DNA of 64,000 nt from Pandoraea sputorum. GTDB lineage: Bacteria > Pseudomonadota > Gammaproteobacteria > Burkholderiales > Burkholderiaceae. This document shows, one piece after another, positions 8,392 through 17,278 of this stretch; within the stretch, counting starts at the first letter, position 1; each line of letters opens with the position of its first letter. Both the position numbers and the translations under genes were made by a program. The stretch lies in assembly GCF_000814845.2 (NCBI RefSeq), contig NZ_CP010431.2:3162001-3226000 (forward strand), given 5' to 3'. The notes under the pieces are model-generated. The model was not told where the DNA came from. It worked only from the letters and a program-made list of their open reading frames with translations, and made no database searches.

Positions 8392-9111
8392 ATCGAGCTA
8401 GATCGTTTACTGCAATCGCAGGGCTTCGGCAGTCGCAAGATGTGCCGCAAGCTCATTCAATCCGGTGCTTTCGCCATCGACGGCGTTGTGCACGACAACT
8501 TCCGGGAGTCGGTGGACCCGAAAGGCCTTCAGTTCACACTGGACGGCGAGTCCTGGGACTACCGCGAGCACGTCTACATTCTGCTCAACAAGCCCGAAGG
8601 TTTCGAGTGCTCCACGAGCCCGACGCATCACGAGGGCGTGCATTCGCTGTTGCCGCTCCCGCTCGCCGTACGTGGCGTGCAACCGGCCGGTCGTCTCGAT
8701 CAGGACACCACGGGTATGCTGCTGCTCTCCGATGACGGCCCCTTCCTGCACGCCATGATGTCGCCACGCCGCCACGTCCCCAAACGGTATGTCGCGACGA
8801 CAAAGCATCCCGTGACAGAAGAGATGTTACAGGCCCTGCGCGACGGCGTGCTGTTGCGCGACGAGACTGAGCCGCTCGCGGCAACAGACGTCATGAGCCC
8901 GTCATCCCACGAAATCGCACTCACGATCACGCAAGGGAAATACCATCAGGTCAAGCGAATGGTGGCCGCCGCAGGTAATCGCGTGGAAGGTCTGGTGAGA
9001 ACAGCCATCGGCGGCTTGCCGATGGGCACACTCGAGCTCGGTGAATGGCGTTATCTCTCGCCGGACGAATTGCTGTCGTTGCCGTACGAGATTCCGCAGT
9101 CCGCCAGGTGA
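8392..9111 (+). CDS. rsuA: 16S rRNA pseudouridine synthase (RsuA family), apparent ATC start
   Basis: An RsuA-family enzyme that isomerises a uridine in small-subunit rRNA (U516 in E. coli). It has an N-terminal S4 RNA-binding domain (ELDRLLQSQGFGSRKMCRK), then the catalytic domain with motif GRLDQDTTGMLLLSDDG, where the Asp is the catalytic residue, and the typical end KYHQVKRMVAAAGNRVEGLVR. The first ATG (8440) would cut the S4 domain in half. In-frame codons between the upstream TGA (8377) and 8440 include no ATG, GTG or TTG. GGAG at 8381-8384 is spaced for ATC at 8392 (or 8389), exactly where homologues begin (M-ELDRLL). I therefore place the start at ATC, giving 239 residues. A single-base error or a start at 8440 are the alternatives. 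Confidence 0.85.
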   Translation: MELDRLLQSQGFGSRKMCRKLIQSGAFAIDGVVHDNFRESVDPKGLQFTLDGESWDYREHVYILLNKPEGFECSTSPTHHEGVHSLLPLPLAVRGVQPAGRLDQDTTGMLLLSDDGPFLHAMMSPRRHVPKRYVATTKHPVTEEMLQALRDGVLLRDETEPLAATDVMSPSSHEIALTITQGKYHQVKRMVAAAGNRVEGLVRTAIGGLPMGTLELGEWRYLSPDELLSLPYEIPQSAR

Positions 9112-9158
9112 TCGGACTCGGGGATGCGAAGCATCATCCCAGCACGGCCAAACACAAA

Positions 9159-9198
9159 AAACGCCCAACGTCGGCATTTAAGCCAGCGTTGGGCGTTT
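9159..9198. terminator. Bidirectional terminator between rsuA and rlmJ
   Basis: AAACGCCCAACG and CGTTGGGCGTTT form a 12-bp perfect stem between the convergent ends of rsuA and rlmJ, with an A run on the left arm and T residues on the right. It fits termination from both sides. Confidence 0.8.
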
Positions 9199-9231
9199 CC
9201 GTTTGGGTTACCGATATTCGCGCAGATCGCC

Positions 9232-10104
9232 TCAGCTCTGCTTACCTTCCAGCAAGAACTGCGCGCCCTTGTCCTGTCCGAGCGCCTTGACGAGATACGG
9301 CATCGTCGTCTTGAGCGTGTCTTGCAGCATGTACGGCGGATTCACGATGAACATGCCGCTGCCGTGCAAACCCATACCGCCCGGCACCGGATTGCAGACC
9401 GTCAGCGAAACGTGCAGCCAGTTCTTGATCGGCTTCTCGTCGATTGTCAGCCGCTTCATGCGCTCCGGCAATTGCGCTGCTTCGCGACGTTGCACGAGCG
9501 GATACCAGACGGCGTACATGCCCGTCGGAAAGCGGTCGAGCGCTTCCTGCACCGTCTGCGTCGTGCGCGTGTAATCGCGCTTGTCCTCGTAGGACGGATC
9601 GATGAGCGTGAACGCCCGGCGCGGTGCCGGCGGCAGAATCGTCTTGAGTCCGGCAAATCCGTCGGCTCCGAAAATCATCGTGCGACGTGCGACCGCACGC
9701 CCCTGCGCTTCGAAGTTCTCACGCAGCACTTCCTGTTCGGTCGGATGCGCCTCGAACAAGCGCAAACGGTCGCGGTCGCCCAGCAGTTGCAGCGCAAAGT
9801 ACGGCGAGCCGGGGTAGTAGCTCAGCTTGCCGTCCGGGTTGAACTCACGGACCAGCGCAACGTAGTCCGCCAGTGCTGGCGGCAAATCGTTACGTGTCCA
9901 CAGACGGCCGATGCCCGTCTCGTACTCGCCTGTCTTGTCGGCCCACTTGCCGTCGAGCGCATAGCCGCCCGCGCCGGCATGCGTGTCGATATACCAGAAC
10001 GCCGTGTCTTTCTGGCGCATGTAATCGATGCATTCAACGGCGATGAAGTGTTTCAGTACGTCGGCATGGTTGCCGGCGTGGAAGGCGTGGCGGTAGCTAA
10101 ACAT
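9232..10104 (-). CDS. rlmJ: 23S rRNA (adenine2030-N6)-methyltransferase RlmJ
   Basis: A 290-residue SAM-dependent methyltransferase acting on A2030 of 23S rRNA. The N-terminus MFSYRHAFHAGNHADVLKH is the family hallmark. The SAM-binding segment is WYIDTHAGAGGY (residues 38-48). The catalytic tetrad reads IDPSYEDK (D169-P170-S171-Y172), where E. coli has DPPY, a Pro-to-Ser change at the second proline. The C-terminal GMGLHGSGMFIVNPPY is conserved. The start ATG shares one base with the tag stop codon (TAATG), so the two genes are translationally coupled. Both maintain nucleic acids, but no functional link is known. Confidence 0.95.
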   Translation of the reverse strand: MFSYRHAFHAGNHADVLKHFIAVECIDYMRQKDTAFWYIDTHAGAGGYALDGKWADKTGEYETGIGRLWTRNDLPPALADYVALVREFNPDGKLSYYPGSPYFALQLLGDRDRLRLFEAHPTEQEVLRENFEAQGRAVARRTMIFGADGFAGLKTILPPAPRRAFTLIDPSYEDKRDYTRTTQTVQEALDRFPTGMYAVWYPLVQRREAAQLPERMKRLTIDEKPIKNWLHVSLTVCNPVPGGMGLHGSGMFIVNPPYMLQDTLKTTMPYLVKALGQDKGAQFLLEGKQS

Positions 10105-10766
10105 TAGGCAGATCCTGATTCGTCAGGCGCGATTGTAGCCGACGACGCCCCTGCCCGGCGTTTCCGGGCCGATGCGCCGCCGCTTTTGACCTCGTTGGTC
10201 GCAAGCGCCTTCACCGCTTTATGACGCGGGCACGCGACGAGATGGTCGTTCACCATCCCGGCGGCCTGCATGAACGAATAGCAGATGGTGGAGCCCACGA
10301 ACGTGAATCCCGCCTTCTTCAGCGCACGACTCATGGCGTCCGACACGGCGGACGTTGCCGGAACTTCGCTCAGCGACGTCCAGCGGTTTTGCAGCGTCTC
10401 ACCGCCCACGAACTGCCAGACAAAGTCGCTGAAGCGCGTGCCCGATGCCTCCATCGCCAGATATGCCCGCGCCCCTTTGATGACGCCGTTGACCTTCAGG
10501 CGATTGCGCACGATGCCGGGATCGGCCATCAGCCGTGCTTCGTCCTCCGGTCCGTACTTCGCAATACGCGCCGGGTCGAAATTGTCGAAGGCCTTGCGGT
10601 AGGTATCGCGCTTCTTGAGGATCGTGGACCACGACAACCCGGCCTGTGCCCCTTCGAGCATCAGCAATTCGAACAACTCGCGGGAGTCGCGCAACGGCAC
10701 GCCCCATTCCTGATCGTGATACTGACGATATTGCTCGAAGCCTTCACTCCACGGACAGCGTTCCAT
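10104..10766 (-). CDS. tag: DNA-3-methyladenine glycosylase I
   Basis: A 220-residue base-excision repair glycosylase that removes 3-methyladenine from alkylated DNA. The zinc ligands of E. coli Tag are conserved: Cys4 in MERCPW, His17 in QYHDQEWG, and the C-terminal His/Cys pair in HLVACPRH. The helix-hairpin-helix region LEGAQAGLSWSTILKKR is present. The frame is open back to 10898, but the ATG at 10766, preceded by GAGGGG, gives the canonical N-terminus. The C-terminal tail (KSGGASARKRRAGASS) is basic and disordered. Confidence 0.95.
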   Translation of the reverse strand: MERCPWSEGFEQYRQYHDQEWGVPLRDSRELFELLMLEGAQAGLSWSTILKKRDTYRKAFDNFDPARIAKYGPEDEARLMADPGIVRNRLKVNGVIKGARAYLAMEASGTRFSDFVWQFVGGETLQNRWTSLSEVPATSAVSDAMSRALKKAGFTFVGSTICYSFMQAAGMVNDHLVACPRHKAVKALATNEVKSGGASARKRRAGASSATIAPDESGSA

Positions 10767-10946
10767 TTGCCCCTCGATAGTTGTGCTCGCGCCCCGATGT
10801 GGCCGGGGCATACGGACGAATGGGGCAAGTGTGCCAGCAATTACCGAATAAGCGAACCCGCAACCGCGCATACCGCGCGAAATTGGGCCACCAGGCAATG
10901 CCGATGCGGAATTTTCCGAGTCTCCGACGTCGGCCGCACCTGCGTG

Positions 10947-11708
10947 TTACAGCATGAGTTGTCCGCCATTGACCTCGATGATCTGGCCGGTCACATAGCT
11001 CGCCAGCGTCTCCGAAGCGAGATACAGGAACGCCCCCGAACACTCGTCGGGTTCGCCAAGGCGTCCCATCGGAATGCTTTGACGGAAGGCGTCGATCTGC
11101 GCCTGCGTGCTGAACTGTTCGTGGAACGGCGTCATGATCACGCCCGGCGAGACGGCATTCACACGAATACGGTCGGGCATCAACTCCTTGGCCATACCTC
11201 GCGTGAGCGTGCTCACGAAGCCTTTCGCCGCCGCGTAAATCAGCGCGCCGGGGCCACCGCCGTGACGCGCCGCAATCGACGTTACATTGACGATCGCACC
11301 GCCGCCCTGCTTGCGCATGGCGGGTACGACAGCGCGCGAGAACGCAACGACGGAGCGCGCGTTGACCTTGAGGACGTCATCGAAATAGGCGTCCGTCACT
11401 TCCGTGAACGGCGTGCGTTTGACGAGACTACCCGCGTTGTTGATCAGTACGTCGATACGGCCAAAGCCGTCGAGCACGTGTGCCACGGCAGCATCGATGG
11501 CACCGGTGTCCTGCACGTCGGCCGCGACCGTCATGGCTTTCACGCCATGCGCGCGTACCGCTTCTGCCACCGCTTCCGCCTTGTCGGCCGACCGGTTGTA
11601 GTGCACCGCCACGTGTGCGCCCTGTGCGGCGAACGCCGTCGCCGCTGCCGCCCCGATACCGGTACTCGCGCCCGTGATCAGCACGAACTTGCCTTTCAAA
11701 TCTTGCAT
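10947..11708 (-). CDS. SDR family oxidoreductase (FabG-like)
   Basis: A 253-residue classical short-chain dehydrogenase. It has the nucleotide-binding TGASTGIG, the NNAG strand, catalytic Ser in NVTSIAARHG, the YAAAK active site and the end GQIIEVNGGQ. ADVQD at the end of strand 4 and HYNRSAD after strand 2 suggest NADP preference, though this is not decisive. It is the last gene of the FadR-headed minus-strand cluster, 173 bases after the FAH-family gene. It may be an additional sugar or sugar-acid dehydrogenase of the same pathway, or have its own promoter. The substrate is not evident. Confidence 0.85.
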   Translation of the reverse strand: MQDLKGKFVLITGASTGIGAAAATAFAAQGAHVAVHYNRSADKAEAVAEAVRAHGVKAMTVAADVQDTGAIDAAVAHVLDGFGRIDVLINNAGSLVKRTPFTEVTDAYFDDVLKVNARSVVAFSRAVVPAMRKQGGGAIVNVTSIAARHGGGPGALIYAAAKGFVSTLTRGMAKELMPDRIRVNAVSPGVIMTPFHEQFSTQAQIDAFRQSIPMGRLGEPDECSGAFLYLASETLASYVTGQIIEVNGGQLML

Positions 11709-11881
11709 GATGAATCGCTCCGAAGAAGGTCGTCGATGGGCTGCGCCTGACGTTGCGAAGCGGCACGTGGCTGCGCGATCGGTGCGCCTGGCGTTGTTCG
11801 CGATGTCAGGGGGAGGCAGCTCGCGCCGCCGTCCGTGCCTATCAACTTACTGGATGGATGTGAAATGCTTCGGACACGCAC

Positions 11882-12742
11882 TCAGTCGAGCAGGCTTGCG
11901 TCGTACGCGTGCACCTGCTGCGTCTGCTCGCCCAGCCCGTCGATGCCCAGTCGCATGACATCGCCCGGTTTCAGGAAGACCGGTGGCTTCTGCCCGAGGC
12001 CCACACCCGGAGGGGTGCCCGTCGTCACGAGATCACCGGGTTTGAGCGTAGTGAACTGGCTGAGGTAATGCACCAGATAGGCCACGCTGAAAATCATGGT
12101 CGACGTGTTGCCCGTCTGGCGGCGAACACCGTTGAGGTCGAGCCACAGGCCGAGTTGCTGCGGGTCGCGGATTTCGTCGGTCGTCACCAGCCACGGGCCG
12201 ACCGGACCGAAGGTGTCGAAACCCTTGCCCTTGTCCCACGTACCACCGCGCTCGATCTGGTACTCGCGCTCGGAGACGTCGTTGACCACACAATACCCGG
12301 CGACATAATCGAGCGCGCGCTCCAGCGGCACGTAACGCGCGGTTGTGCCGATCACGAAGCCCAGTTCGACTTCCCAGTCGCCCTTGACCGAGTCCTTGGG
12401 CAGCACCACGGGGTCGTTCGGCCCCGTCAGGCAGTTGTCCCATTTGGTGAAGAGCACCGGCTCCGACGGCACAGCGAGGCCCGCCTCTGCCGCGTGATCG
12501 CTGTAGTTCAAGCCGACAGCGAGAAACTTACCCAGTCCCGAGAACGGCACGCCCAACCGGCCCGGCGACGCCACTACCGGCAACGCCGTCACATCGAGCG
12601 AGCGCAGCGCCGCCAGCCCCTGCGGGCTCAGCGTTTGCGGCGTAATGTCGGCCATCACGCCGGAGAGGTCACGCACCTGGCCATCCGCATCGAGCAGGCC
12701 CGGCTTTTCCTGGCCCTTCGGGCCGTAACGCAGCAGTTTCAA
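11882..12742 (-). CDS. Fumarylacetoacetate hydrolase family protein (probable 2,4-diketo-3-deoxy-L-fuconate hydrolase)
   Basis: A 286-residue FAH-superfamily enzyme cleaving C-C bonds of beta-diketo acids with a divalent metal. Key features are NYSDHAAEAG (catalytic His region), the metal ligands in WEVELGFVIG and YVAGYCVVNDVSERE, KGKGFDTFGPVGPWLVT, and the closing LVTTGTPPGVG. The start MKLLRYGPKGQEKPGLLD is typical of the group that includes the L-fuconate pathway hydrolase (pyruvate plus L-lactate from 2,4-diketo-3-deoxy-L-fuconate). It follows the keto-deoxy-fuconate dehydrogenase-like SDR by 19 bases, which supports this. Ureidoglycolate lyase is a common misannotation of this group. The dehydratase and lactonase are not in the window. 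Confidence 0.85.
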   Translation of the reverse strand: MKLLRYGPKGQEKPGLLDADGQVRDLSGVMADITPQTLSPQGLAALRSLDVTALPVVASPGRLGVPFSGLGKFLAVGLNYSDHAAEAGLAVPSEPVLFTKWDNCLTGPNDPVVLPKDSVKGDWEVELGFVIGTTARYVPLERALDYVAGYCVVNDVSEREYQIERGGTWDKGKGFDTFGPVGPWLVTTDEIRDPQQLGLWLDLNGVRRQTGNTSTMIFSVAYLVHYLSQFTTLKPGDLVTTGTPPGVGLGQKPPVFLKPGDVMRLGIDGLGEQTQQVHAYDASLLD

Positions 12743-12761
12743 AGCAAATCTCCTTGCGAAA

Positions 12762-13553
<792 letters not shown>

Positions 13554-13580
13554 TTAGGGAGGTGCCGGGGGTGAGCCGAC

Positions 13581-14345
13581 TTAGATGTTCGTGGCAGCGT
13601 GCGCGGCTACAGCGGCGTCTTCGTCATTCGCCGTCACGGCGGACTCGGCCGACACGACGGACGCCGCATAGGCGTCGCGCACGCGGCACAGATGCTGACG
13701 CATCGCCTGTGCGGCCCGCTCGGGGTCTCGCGCCTCCAGCGCGTCGAGAATATGGCGATGATCCTGCAAGCTGCGTTCGAGCACACCATCCACTTGCGAC
13801 GTCACACGGCGGCTCTTCTTGCCTAGCAGGTAGAGACTGTTCGCGATACTTTGCAGGAACGGGTTCTCGCAGGCATCAATGATCGTTTCGTGGAAGGCCA
13901 TATCGGCCGCCGAGAACGTTTCAGGATCGCCCAGCAGCGCCTGTTCGTCATCGACGAGTGCATGCAGACGTACGATGTCCTCGTCGCTGATCTGCGTGGC
14001 CGCCAGCGCGGCGACGCCGGGCTCGATGACCAGACGCGCGTCGAACAGCGATTCAAGCGTGCCAGCGTTGAGCTCGATGACCATCTCCAGCGGTTCGAGC
14101 AACTCCCGCATTTCGAGCGAACCGACGAACGTCCCCTCACCCTGCCGGATGCGCAGCAATCCAAGCAGCGCCAGCCCGCGAATCGCCTCGCGTACGGCCG
14201 GGCGTCCGACGCCCAGCATGCTGGCGAGGTCGCGCTCGGGCGGCAGTTGCTGGCCGGGCTTGAGCAGCCCGGCGCGGATCATCGTGAGCAAGCGCTGCGC
14301 GACCTGCTCCGAGACGGAAACCTGCACGATGGGATCGAATGACAT
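13581..14345 (-). CDS. FadR/GntR family transcriptional regulator
   Basis: A 254-residue FadR-subfamily GntR regulator. The winged helix reads VSEQVAQRLLTMIRAGLLKPG and then LPPERDLASMLGVGRPAVREA. The C-terminal FCD domain carries the metal-binding pattern: Asp and His residues in ADMAFHETIIDACEN and a final QDHRHILDAL. The frame is open to 14393, but ATG 14345 fits the family start, and the region upstream is occupied by a palindromic operator. It is the first gene of the L-fuconate-like operon and probably represses itself and the enzymes until a sugar acid binds. The C-terminal 25 residues are Ala-rich. Confidence 0.9.
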   Translation of the reverse strand: MSFDPIVQVSVSEQVAQRLLTMIRAGLLKPGQQLPPERDLASMLGVGRPAVREAIRGLALLGLLRIRQGEGTFVGSLEMRELLEPLEMVIELNAGTLESLFDARLVIEPGVAALAATQISDEDIVRLHALVDDEQALLGDPETFSAADMAFHETIIDACENPFLQSIANSLYLLGKKSRRVTSQVDGVLERSLQDHRHILDALEARDPERAAQAMRQHLCRVRDAYAASVVSAESAVTANDEDAAVAAHAATNI

Positions 14346-14346
14346 G

Positions 14347-14379
14347 ATGCCGTTCAGTGGTAAGACCAATGAACGGCAT
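14347..14379 (-). promoter_or_regulatory. 33-bp palindromic FadR-type operator
   Basis: The core TGGTAAGACCA (14358-14368) matches the TGGTnnnACCA consensus of FadR-subfamily operators. It is nested in a larger perfect inverted repeat, ATGCCGTTCA (14347-14356) and TGAACGGCAT (14370-14379). It ends one base upstream of the regulator's ATG, so a bound protein would block transcription or initiation of the whole operon. Confidence 0.8.
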
Positions 14380-14723
14380 GTTGCGCCTGTCACCTATCGG
14401 GTGTCAACGCAAACTTTTGCGTACTCCATCGACGACATCACCGGCTTTCGATTTTTGACCAGGTCATTGGAATTTATCGAGCGTTTCCGACTCGGAGTCA
14501 AACACGCGATCTCGTAAGATCGTTTGTTCATGCGGATCTCCGTAAATTTGCATCGCGAGATTGCACTGCGTCGCAAGTCAACGCCTTCTTGTTGTCTGGG
14601 TGTCACTTTTCTGCGACCATGATTCGTCGCTCCGAGGTTCTCATCGGGGCAATGTTCCCGCCGTCGCTTGATCTGCCGTACCCCTGGCTGCACCCGTTCC
14701 CCGAAATTCTGGAGTCTCCGACG
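14380..14723. other. Intergenic region between fadR and chaA
   Basis: About 340 bases between divergent genes. It should hold the fadR promoter on the minus strand and the chaA promoter on the plus strand. A small palindrome CGATCT/AGATCG lies at about 14508-14523. Open frames crossing it lack family-like translations. I see no RNA gene. Confidence 0.5.
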
Positions 14724-15806
14724 ATGTCCTCCTCAAAGACCGCCAAGCTGGGCCACTGGACGATGTACATGCCAATCGTGGCCCTCATTGCCCTCGGCGT
14801 TGCCGCGTTTTTGCCGAACGCTGCGGCGCTCACGTTGTGTGCAGCGGCGCTCGCCGGGGCCGTGTTCTCAGCCGTGCACCACGCCGAGACCGTCGCCCAC
14901 AAGGTCGGCGAACCATTCGGCACGCTGGTCCTTGCCGTGGCCGTGACCATCATCGAAGTGGCGCTGATCGTCTCGGTGATGCTCTCCGGCGGACCGGACA
15001 AAGCGGGGTTGGCGCGCGACACTGTGTTTGCCGCGATCATGATCGTCTCGACGGGGATCGTCGGCTTATGCCTGCTGTTCGGCGGGGTGCGTCACCACAC
15101 GCAGGGCTTTCACGTGGAAGGCGCGAGCGCAGCGCTCGCCGTGCTCTGCGCGCTGTCCGTGCTCACGCTGGTCCTGCCGAACTACACGAATTCCGTGGTC
15201 GGCCCGGGGCTCACGGCGTCGCAACTCGCGTTCGAAGGCGTGATCTCGCTGGTGCTTTATATGGTGTTCGTGTTCGTGCAGACGGTGAGCCATCGCGATT
15301 ACTTCCTGGCGAAAGCGCCGAGCGAAGAAGTCCACGTGCCGCCGCCCTCGCGCCGTACGGCAGTGTTGAGTCTGGGCTTGCTGGTCGTGGCGCTGGTGGC
15401 AGTGGTGGGACTGGCGAAAAAGCTCTCGCCCGCCGTGGAACAGGCGGTGGCCACGGCAGGCGCGCCGAAGGCGGTGGTGGGGATCGTGATTGCTGCGTTG
15501 GTGCTGCTGCCCGAGGGGCTGGCCGCGCTGCGCGCCGCTCGTGCCAACAAGCTCCAGACGAGTCTGAATCTGGCACTCGGTTCGGCGCTGGCCAGTATCG
15601 GCCTGACAATTCCGACGGTGGCCGCAGTGTCTCTATTGCTCGATCAGCAGATCGAACTGGGACTCGCGCCGAAAGAGACGGTGCTGCTCGCCATCACGCT
15701 GCTGGTCAGCGTGCTCACGCTCGGCACCGGACGCACGACCGTGTTGCAAGGTGCCGTCCACCTGGTGCTGTTCGCGGCGTTTCTGTTCCTGGCGATCGTA
15801 CCGTGA
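14724..15806 (+). CDS. chaA: Calcium/sodium:proton antiporter ChaA
   Basis: A 360-residue inner-membrane cation/proton antiporter of the CaCA superfamily, exporting Ca2+ (and Na+) in exchange for H+. It has about 11 hydrophobic segments and the conserved first alpha-repeat HHAETVAHKVGEPFG then VAVTIIEVALIVSVM. The second repeat is LLPEGLAALRAARANKLQ then NLALGSALASIGLTIPTV. Length is close to the 366 residues of E. coli ChaA. GGAG at about 14711 precedes the ATG at 14724; the longer frame to 14589 is not supported. It is monocistronic. A link to alkaline or salt stress is known for the family. Confidence 0.93.
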   Translation: MSSSKTAKLGHWTMYMPIVALIALGVAAFLPNAAALTLCAAALAGAVFSAVHHAETVAHKVGEPFGTLVLAVAVTIIEVALIVSVMLSGGPDKAGLARDTVFAAIMIVSTGIVGLCLLFGGVRHHTQGFHVEGASAALAVLCALSVLTLVLPNYTNSVVGPGLTASQLAFEGVISLVLYMVFVFVQTVSHRDYFLAKAPSEEVHVPPPSRRTAVLSLGLLVVALVAVVGLAKKLSPAVEQAVATAGAPKAVVGIVIAALVLLPEGLAALRAARANKLQTSLNLALGSALASIGLTIPTVAAVSLLLDQQIELGLAPKETVLLAITLLVSVLTLGTGRTTVLQGAVHLVLFAAFLFLAIVP

Positions 15807-15872
15807 TGCGGTGATGCGTTCGTGTCTGAAGCGCAGGCGTTAGTCCACCGGCGCTTCAGCGCTCCGGTTGCA

Positions 15873-16106
15873 TCAGGCCTTGGACGCCTTCTTGTCCGCC
15901 GGGGTGGCTTCATCCTTGACGTCATTGGCGTCGGTCGATTCCGTCGCATCCGACGGTGTGCCGAGCAATGCACCCAGCAACTTGCTGCCACCGCCACCGC
16001 GCTTGCCCTGCGCGCCTACGCCCTTGCCCGTCGGCGGGCCGCGACGCACACCGGCGTCGATCTTCATGCCGCGACGCTTCTGAATCTCAAATTTAGTCTG
16101 TGTCAT
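15873..16106 (-). CDS. Small basic hypothetical protein
   Basis: A 77-residue protein with a basic N-terminal half (TKFEIQKRRGMKIDAGVRRG), a Gly-rich middle and an acidic, Ala/Lys-rich tail ending DKKASKA. It has no signal peptide or membrane segment and looks largely disordered. It lies 27 bases downstream of another small gene on the same strand and probably shares its transcript. The composition suggests nucleic acid or ribosome binding, but this is only a guess. I do not recognise the family. Confidence 0.6.
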   Translation of the reverse strand: MTQTKFEIQKRRGMKIDAGVRRGPPTGKGVGAQGKRGGGGSKLLGALLGTPSDATESTDANDVKDEATPADKKASKA

Positions 16107-16133
16107 GGTGTTGTTCGGGTGTTGTTCGTTACT

Positions 16134-16388
16134 TCAGGGGTCGATGCCCAGATCGCCCTCGGCCGCCAGCGTCTTGGCCAGCGCGTGCGCGGCTTCCAGC
16201 GCGTCGCTTGCCCAGCGGTAGGCGTCGGGCGTGGTGTGAGTGAGCGGCGGATCGAGCGATTCGATGACGTCGTCCACGTCTCGCCATCCGGTAAAGTGCA
16301 CCACCCCGTAGAACTGTCCTTCCGGCGCAGGCGAGGTCTCCGCCCAGTAATAAAAGTCTTCCGCCAGCAGGCAGCCTTCGAAACCCAT
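16134..16388 (-). CDS. Hypothetical protein, 84 residues
   Basis: An 84-residue acidic soluble protein. It is rich in aromatic residues at the N-terminus (LAEDFYYWAE, FYGVVHFTGW) and has a helical C-terminus (ALEAAHALAKTLAAEG). The frame extends to 16490, but the upstream part is Cys-rich and unlike a protein start, so I choose ATG 16388. It is divergent from ribE, with 124 bases between them. It has no recognised domain. Codon use matches neighbouring real genes. Confidence 0.6.
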   Translation of the reverse strand: MGFEGCLLAEDFYYWAETSPAPEGQFYGVVHFTGWRDVDDVIESLDPPLTHTTPDAYRWASDALEAAHALAKTLAAEGDLGIDP

Positions 16389-16459
16389 AGCGATCTGTCG
16401 AGATCCCGTGAAAAGGCGGCATCGTAGCACGACGCATGACGAGCGGCATACCGTCCCTA

Positions 16460-16476
16460 CGCAGTAGAATACTGCG
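16460..16476 (+). promoter_or_regulatory. Palindrome with a TAGAAT -10 upstream of ribE
   Basis: CGCAGTA and TACTGCG flank GAA, with TAGAAT inside, about 40 bases before the ribE ATG. This is the same layout as the palindrome before rsuA (GCTACAATAGC). It is probably the ribE -10 region; no clear -35 is seen. Confidence 0.4.
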
Positions 16477-16512
16477 GCATAGCAACCCACGACTCTTTAT
16501 ACCGACATCACG

Positions 16513-17226
16513 ATGTTCACCGGAATTGTTCAAGGCACGGCCACGCTGTCGTCCATCGAAGATCGCGACGGCATGCGCACGCTCGAACTGGCGTTTCCCG
16601 AAGGCTTCTGCGAAGACCTGACCCTCGGCGCCAGCGTCTCGGTTGACGGCTGCTGCCTGACGGTCACGCAACTGCTCTCGCCCACCGCCGCGTCGTTCGA
16701 CGTCATCCTCCAAAGCCTGAACGTGACGACGCTCGGCAGCTTCGGCGCCGGCGCACAGGTCAACGTAGAGCGCGCCGCCAAGGATGGCGCGGAGATCGGC
16801 GGCCACCCGCTCTCGGGCCACATCGACTTCTCGACCGAAATCCTCAGTGTGCGCACCTCGGATACGAACCGCGTGCTGCGCATCGCGATTCCCGAAGCGT
16901 TCCGCAAGTATGTCTTCGCCAAAGGCTACATCGCGATCAACGGCGCGAGCCTGACGGTCTCGGAAGTGAACCGGCAGGAAGGCTGGTTCGAGGTGTGGCT
17001 GATTCCGGAAACGCGCCGCATGACGACGTTCGAGGAGAAGGGGGCCGGCTCGCGCGTCAATATCGAAATCGAACGTAGCACGCAGGTGGTCGTCGACACG
17101 GTCCGCGAAGCGGTGCAGGAAAGCCTCGGCCGCCTGCAGCCGGTGCTCGAAGCCCTGCTCAAGGAAAAGGGACTCTCGCTCGACGACTTCGTCGCGGTGC
17201 CGAAGCTGCCCGCCGACAAGGCATAA
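16513..17226 (+). CDS. ribE: Riboflavin synthase alpha chain
   Basis: A 237-residue riboflavin synthase, which dismutates two 6,7-dimethyl-8-ribityllumazine molecules to riboflavin. It begins with the invariant MFTGIVQG. Two beta-barrel lumazine-binding repeats follow: VDGCCLTV (about residues 46-53) with GGHPLSGHID in the first, and INGASLTV with PETRRMTTFEEKGAGSRVNIEIER in the second. The C-terminus is about 25 residues longer than E. coli RibC. The gene is isolated from other rib genes. Despite the pathway I see no FMN riboswitch in the 124 bases upstream. Confidence 0.94.
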   Translation: MFTGIVQGTATLSSIEDRDGMRTLELAFPEGFCEDLTLGASVSVDGCCLTVTQLLSPTAASFDVILQSLNVTTLGSFGAGAQVNVERAAKDGAEIGGHPLSGHIDFSTEILSVRTSDTNRVLRIAIPEAFRKYVFAKGYIAINGASLTVSEVNRQEGWFEVWLIPETRRMTTFEEKGAGSRVNIEIERSTQVVVDTVREAVQESLGRLQPVLEALLKEKGLSLDDFVAVPKLPADKA

Positions 17227-17278
17227 AGCGGCTTAGGGGATAAGACCCGAGCCCTGCGTTCATTTTCAAAGGACTTTC

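Noticed and set aside
9124-10107. Long plus-strand open frame opposite rlmJ (and similar antisense frames opposite purT, glnA, ntrC and glnA-type genes)
   Set aside because: These are Arg/His/Leu-rich mirror frames produced by GC-rich codons of the real genes on the other strand.
16389-16512. FMN riboswitch upstream of ribE
   Set aside because: The 124-base gap lacks the conserved RFN core motifs and is too short once the divergent gene's start is considered.
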